Shown here one piece after another: positions 5,586 through 6,897 of a DNA stretch of 6,897 nt. Each line of letters begins with the position of its first letter. Position 1 is the stretch's first letter. The stretch is from Pseudomonadota bacterium (GTDB lineage: Bacteria; Pseudomonadota; Alphaproteobacteria; Rhizobiales; Xanthobacteraceae): positions 1 through 6,897 of the forward strand of contig JAEWHY010000561.1 of NCBI GenBank assembly GCA_023387555.1. The letters run 5' to 3'. A program made the position numbers and the translations under genes. A model generated the notes under the pieces. It had not been told where the DNA came from. It searched no databases and saw only the letters and a list, made by a program, of their open reading frames with translations.

Positions 5586-6186
5586 GGACTATGACATCAT
5601 TCTCGCCGCGCTGATGGAAAGCGCGCGCGGACGCGCGTTCCTGACCAAATTCGCGATGCGCAGCCGCGCCGCCGACACCGCGAACCTCCTGACCGCGATC
5701 GGACGGATCGAAAGCCTGCTGGTCACGCGCAGCCTCGAACCGGCCGAAGATTCATCTGAAGAAGTCTCGCCCGCCGACAGCAGCGAGCCGCTATCCGATC
5801 CGGACGGCGGTCTCGAGGCGCCCGATATCGAAGCCGCGGCGGCGGATATTCTGGAGATCGATCCGGCAGCGGACCTGCTTGAGGCCGAAAGCCTGTCCGC
5901 CAGCGAAGCTGCGTGCGAAGACGTCACGGAGCGCGCCGCTGAGATCGAGGCCACCCCGGCGGCCGAGCGCGTCAACGCCACGCCGGTCGCGACCGATCAC
6001 TACGCGGCCGGAATCGTGATGTCCTACGCCTCGGCGATCGAATTTCTCGGGCCGGATATCGTGGCAGGCGCAACCACGCCGGATCAAGCCGCGCCGCAGG
6101 CCGCTCGCGCAGAGCATGCGCCGCGCGATCCTTTCGCCGACATCTGCGCGCTGTCCGAGGAGGAAAAGCTCGCGCTGTTTGCCTAG
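5533..6186 (+). CDS. acidic alanine-rich conserved protein of unknown function
   Basis: I cannot assign a function to this 217-residue protein. It has three parts. Residues 19-63 form a compact predicted-helical module with the pattern ARGRAFLTKFAMRSRAADT followed by LLTAIGRIESLL; similar RGR-x-FL ... ADT ... AI-x-RIE modules occur, as I recall, at the N-termini of other Bradyrhizobium proteins. Residues 64-155 are a low-complexity, strongly acidic, Ala/Glu/Asp/Ser-rich linker, probably disordered. The C-terminal part has MSYASAIEFLGPDIV (163-177) and ends in DPFADICALSEEEKLALFA (199-217). There is no signal peptide or membrane helix, so it is likely cytoplasmic. Two short modules joined by an acidic tether suggest an adaptor or scaffold, but this is a guess. 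The ATG at 5533 is the first after an in-frame TGA (5527-5529), has no ribosome site, and overlaps the MFS start codon. The next Met (residue 28) would cut into the conserved module. Confidence 0.75.
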   Translation: MLANHHATASDDSPEGDSDYDIILAALMESARGRAFLTKFAMRSRAADTANLLTAIGRIESLLVTRSLEPAEDSSEEVSPADSSEPLSDPDGGLEAPDIEAAAADILEIDPAADLLEAESLSASEAACEDVTERAAEIEATPAAERVNATPVATDHYAAGIVMSYASAIEFLGPDIVAGATTPDQAAPQAARAEHAPRDPFADICALSEEEKLALFA

Positions 6187-6226
6187 AGTCTTTTCGCTTT
6201 TCTTCGAATCGCGAAAAGCCTCTAGG
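6182..6226 (+). terminator. long hairpin overlapping the stop codon, probable terminator
   Basis: CTAGAGTCTTTTCGC (6183-6197) pairs with GCGAAAAGCCTCTAG (6211-6225), with one mismatch in 15. C6182-G6226 extends it to 16 positions, around a 13-base loop. The left arm includes the stop codon of the acidic protein (TAG, 6184-6186). The T run after the stem is weak. With the next palindrome it separates two convergent genes. Confidence 0.55.
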
Positions 6227-6288
6227 TTCTTGCGTTGACGCGTTTTCTTCACGCGAACCGGTGTCCACTTCGCTCGAAAACGCTCTAA
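6227..6288. repeat. palindromic intergenic repeat of the Bradyrhizobium-group type
   Basis: GCGTTTTC (6240-6247) pairs with GAAAACGC (6276-6283), and inside it GCGAA (6253-6257) pairs with TTCGC (6269-6273), enclosing the CCGGTGTCCAC core. I recognise the sequence as resembling a short palindromic element dispersed in many copies between genes in Bradyrhizobium and relatives. This is from memory and only one copy is in the window. It may act as a terminator or RNA-stabilising hairpin for the convergent genes on both sides. Confidence 0.55.
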
Positions 6289-6297
6289 AGGCGCGGC

Positions 6298-6897
6298 TCA
6301 CGCCGCGATGATGCGCGAAAACAGGTCCGGATCGACATTGCCGCCGGACAGGATCGCGACCACGACCTTGCCCTTGACGTCCGGCCGCCCGGCAAGAAGC
6401 GCGGCGAGCCCGATCGCGCCGCCCGGTTCCACCACCAGCTTCAGTTCGCGCCAGGCGAAGGCGACCGCCGCTTCGACCTCGCCATCGCTCGCGGTGACGC
6501 CCTTGCCGATCAGCCGCTGCGTGATGGGGAATGTCAGTTCGCCCGGCGTATTGCTCATCAGCGCATCGCAGATGGTGCCGCTGAGGCGCGCATTGCGTTC
6601 GCGATGTCCGCTCGCAAAGGATCGCGCCATGTCGTCGAAGCCGTCGGGTTCGGCGGTGTAGAGATCGGTCTCCGGCACCGCGGTCTTGATCGCAAGCGAA
6701 ATGCCGGCGGCGAGCCCGCCGCCCGAACAGCCGACCACCACCACATCCGGCTTCAGCCCGAGCGCAGACAAATCCTCGACGATTTCGCGGCCGACGGTGC
6801 CCTGCCCTGCAATCACCATCGGATCGTCGAACGGCGGCACGATCACCGCGCCGCGGTTATCGGCGATCTCCTGGGCAATGGCGGCACGGTCCTGCGT
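6298..6897 (-). CDS. threonine/serine dehydratase-like PLP enzyme (C-terminal 199 residues; N-terminus beyond window)
   Basis: The frame is open from the right edge (6897) to a TGA at 6300-6298. It covers the C-terminal part of a fold-type II PLP enzyme, usually about 320-330 residues. Visible marks are VPPFDDP followed by GQGT (GQGTVGREI), a conserved stretch in threonine dehydratases; CSGGGLAAG, the glycine loop that holds the PLP phosphate (GGGGL in many relatives, here SGGGL); EPGGAIGLAAL; and SGGN near the end, whose Ser contacts the PLP ring nitrogen. The catalytic Schiff-base lysine lies in the missing N-terminal part. These enzymes deaminate L-threonine to 2-oxobutanoate or L-serine to pyruvate. 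No C-terminal ACT regulatory domain follows, so this is the short, catabolic (TdcB-like) form rather than the isoleucine-feedback IlvA form. Hydroxyectoine-type dehydratases (EutB) are close relatives and cannot be excluded. The gene converges on the acidic protein gene across 111 bp of hairpin-rich DNA. Confidence 0.88.
   Translation of the reverse strand, partial: TQDRAAIAQEIADNRGAVIVPPFDDPMVIAGQGTVGREIVEDLSALGLKPDVVVVGCSGGGLAAGISLAIKTAVPETDLYTAEPDGFDDMARSFASGHRERNARLSGTICDALMSNTPGELTFPITQRLIGKGVTASDGEVEAAVAFAWRELKLVVEPGGAIGLAALLAGRPDVKGKVVVAILSGGNVDPDLFSRIIAA

Noticed and set aside
4572..5594. 340-codon open frame antisense to the MFS gene
   Set aside because: Very hydrophilic Arg/Gly/Asp/Gln-rich translation with no family resemblance; the opposite strand clearly encodes a 12-helix transporter.

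Overview
The window is GC-rich, gene-dense chromosomal DNA of an alphaproteobacterium, most likely from the Bradyrhizobium/Rhodopseudomonas/Afipia group (Nitrobacteraceae). The evidence is the protein families, an HWE histidine kinase paired with a FATGUY-type response regulator, an EcfG-type stress promoter, and a palindromic intergenic repeat of a type I associate with Bradyrhizobium. No phage, transposon, CRISPR array, tRNA or rRNA is visible. No intergenic gap exceeds about 185 bp.

Layout from left to right. Positions 1-415 (minus) hold the N-terminus of an MlaE-type lipid-transport permease with a fused STAS (MlaB-like) domain; it is cut by the window edge. A 161-bp divergent control region follows, with a perfect TTAA-N7-TTAA (CtrA-box-like) site. 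Positions 577-1572 (plus) encode an enolase-superfamily racemase/epimerase best matched to DgcA (N-acetyl-D-glutamate racemase) and the Ala-Glu epimerases. Behind it lies an EcfG-type promoter (GGAAC-N16-CGTT) and a two-gene signalling operon: a GAF-PAS-HWE histidine kinase (1698-3296) and a stand-alone receiver with a FATGUY motif (3316-3696). After a 184-bp gap comes a small exported protein (3881-4312) with ClpP-like active-site spacing.

After a convergent junction with a GC-rich hairpin, an HcaT-like MFS transporter (4368-5534, minus) and an acidic protein of unknown function (5533-6186, plus) are divergent, and their start codons share the bases of a single CATG. Four GANTC (CcrM-type) sites cluster over that junction. 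The acidic-protein gene ends in a strong hairpin and an adjacent palindromic repeat. These separate it from the C-terminal 199 residues of a PLP-dependent threonine/serine dehydratase (6298-6897, minus), cut by the right edge.

The best-supported system is the kinase-receiver pair. HWE kinases and FATGUY single-domain regulators are known parts of the alphaproteobacterial general stress response (PhyR-NepR-EcfG). An EcfG-type promoter in front of the pair suggests a feedback branch of that response. The remaining genes look like independent metabolic, transport and envelope functions, and no functional link between them is visible.
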